Below are positions 20,396 to 21,269 of a stretch of DNA of 21,269 bases, piece after piece. Each line of letters starts with the position of its first letter. Position 1 is the stretch's first letter. This stretch comes from a virus, in IMG/VR virus record IMGVR_UViG_3300044712_000124, positions 1-21,269 of that record; one strand, 5' to 3'. A program made the position numbers and the translations under genes. The notes beneath the pieces were generated by a model. The model made no database searches, had not been told where the DNA came from, and was given only the letters and a program-made list of their open reading frames with translations.

Positions 20396-21253
20396 TTAGG
20401 CTACGTCTACGGTAATCTTGCGGAACGCCGCGGTGTTAGAGACGCGGAAACCAACCTCAATTTCGGCGAGAACTGCAAACATGTTCTGCTGGAATAGGTT
20501 AATAGTGTCCTCACCTGCGGTAAGGGTTGCCTGGTCGCTAATCTTAATAACGACGTCGGAAACCTGTCCCCAAACTGCCTGGCTCCAGTCACCGGTAAAG
20601 CCAAGTACGTCGGTGGTGGTGTCTAGGTAGGCAGCCTGTGACTTGAATACCGGACGGCCAAGTAGCGAACCGATAGTACCTTGTGTCTGTAGGTCGCCTA
20701 GGAATAGTGGGCGGCTCTGCTCGTCCTTTAGTCCTAGTAGTGCGGCCTCGCCCTGCGGGCTAATGATAAAGCCGTTTAGGTCGTAACCGGCTCCACCTAC
20801 GCCAGAAATAGCAGATACTAGGCCGTCGTAAGTCATTTCGACGGCGGTAGCACCGGATAGGGTGTCAAAGTCTGATCCCGGCGCGGTTCCATGGAACGCG
20901 GTAGAGTCGAACTTCTTGGCTAGTGCCGCTGGTAGGCGGTCTGCTAGTGCGCTGTAAAGCGCTGGTAGGTCGCGACGGAACTCGTTAGAGAAGGTCTCAA
21001 TTACGGCCAACTTGTAAGGACGTAGAACCTTGGTAGCAGCGCTGCCGTTGGAAACTGGCTTTACTGCGGTCTCTCCAACCCAAGCGGCGGTAGGCTCTCC
21101 GGTAATTACGTTGATAGCTGCGCCGTTGCCTGGTAGCTCTACCCTGCGGGCTGCGCGCTGGATTACGGAAGTTTCCGCTACCTTTGCTAGGATCTCATTT
21201 GATACGGCGGCCGGTAGAGAAATTCCGGACGATCCGCGGTTTAGGTCTGCCAT
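20396..21253 (-). CDS. Major capsid protein, HK97 fold
   Basis: The protein has 285 aa. It begins DLNRGSSGISLPAAVSNEILAKVAETSVIQRAARRVELPG, then GEPTAAWVGETAVKPVSN, then KLAVIETFSNEFRRDLPALYSALADRLPAALAKKFDSTAFHG, which is the long spine helix of the HK97 fold. Later come YDLNGFIISPQGEAALLGLKDEQSRPLF and LLGRPVFKS, and the A-domain strands at the end. There is no long N-terminal delta domain, so a separate scaffold may be encoded to the right, outside the window. AAAGGAG lies ahead of the ATG. A strong hairpin follows the stop. Confidence 0.93.
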   Translation of the reverse strand: MADLNRGSSGISLPAAVSNEILAKVAETSVIQRAARRVELPGNGAAINVITGEPTAAWVGETAVKPVSNGSAATKVLRPYKLAVIETFSNEFRRDLPALYSALADRLPAALAKKFDSTAFHGTAPGSDFDTLSGATAVEMTYDGLVSAISGVGGAGYDLNGFIISPQGEAALLGLKDEQSRPLFLGDLQTQGTIGSLLGRPVFKSQAAYLDTTTDVLGFTGDWSQAVWGQVSDVVIKISDQATLTAGEDTINLFQQNMFAVLAEIEVGFRVSNTAAFRKITVDVA

Positions 21254-21269
21254 GTTAGCAAACTCCTTT

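Noticed and set aside
1-21269. Integrase, repressor, tRNA genes, CRISPR array, insertion sequence
   Set aside because: No product with integrase or transposase motifs, no cloverleaf with acceptor stem, and no spaced direct repeats were seen on reading both strands.

Overview
The window is a stretch of a tailed double-stranded DNA phage genome with siphovirus (long, non-contractile tail) architecture. Every gene I can support lies on the minus strand, so the genome reads from right to left. GC content is roughly one half. The best host guess is an actinobacterium. The pointers are the ReqiPepy6 gp37-like tail hub, the D-x-Q Mre11-like phosphoesterase, the DxDxDG loop fused to LysM, and the CHCC zinc motif on the replication protein. 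Codon choice is unusual: Leu is very often CTA and the tetranucleotide CTAG is abundant, which does not match a typical high-GC actinobacterial host. No integrase, repressor, tRNA, CRISPR array or insertion sequence is visible. The window is only part of a genome, so a strictly lytic life cycle is suggested but not proven.

Right block, late genes (21253 down to 7355). In transcription order these are the HK97-fold major capsid protein, four head-tail connector or tail-completion proteins, and the major tail protein. The tail assembly chaperone pair follows, with a -1 ribosomal frameshift site at a run of five G, and then the tape measure protein (933 aa), a Dit-like distal tail protein and a gp37-like hub with an extra C-terminal domain. 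Next come two small baseplate or minor tail proteins, a 739-residue beta-propeller fibre and a small fibre-adjacent protein. The block ends with a lysis cassette: coiled-coil/TM protein, LysM protein, M23 endolysin and two-TM holin-like protein. Portal and terminase genes are expected to the right of the window. Strong intergenic hairpins follow the capsid gene and the major tail gene. A perfect 12-bp-stem terminator (7306-7343) closes the block.

Control region (7180-7354). It holds that terminator, an 18-nt inverted repeat (7245-7262) and a plausible promoter whose transcript would start at, or a few bases before, the ATG of the first left-block gene.

Left block, early or replication genes (7179 down to 1). 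In order: a small HTH-type protein, an Mre11-like metallophosphoesterase, a sigma-factor-like protein, an unknown protein, a YqaJ-type exonuclease, a small unknown, a likely single-strand annealing protein, two small coiled-coil unknowns, a zinc-finger protein, an FmdB-type zinc ribbon, a diverged HNH protein, a winged-helix replication initiator, an SSB-like protein, a 54-aa unknown and a RusA-type Holliday junction resolvase cut by the window edge. Exonuclease, annealing protein, SSB and resolvase together make a compact recombination and replication operon. Most junctions overlap by 1 to 8 bases, which suggests translational coupling.
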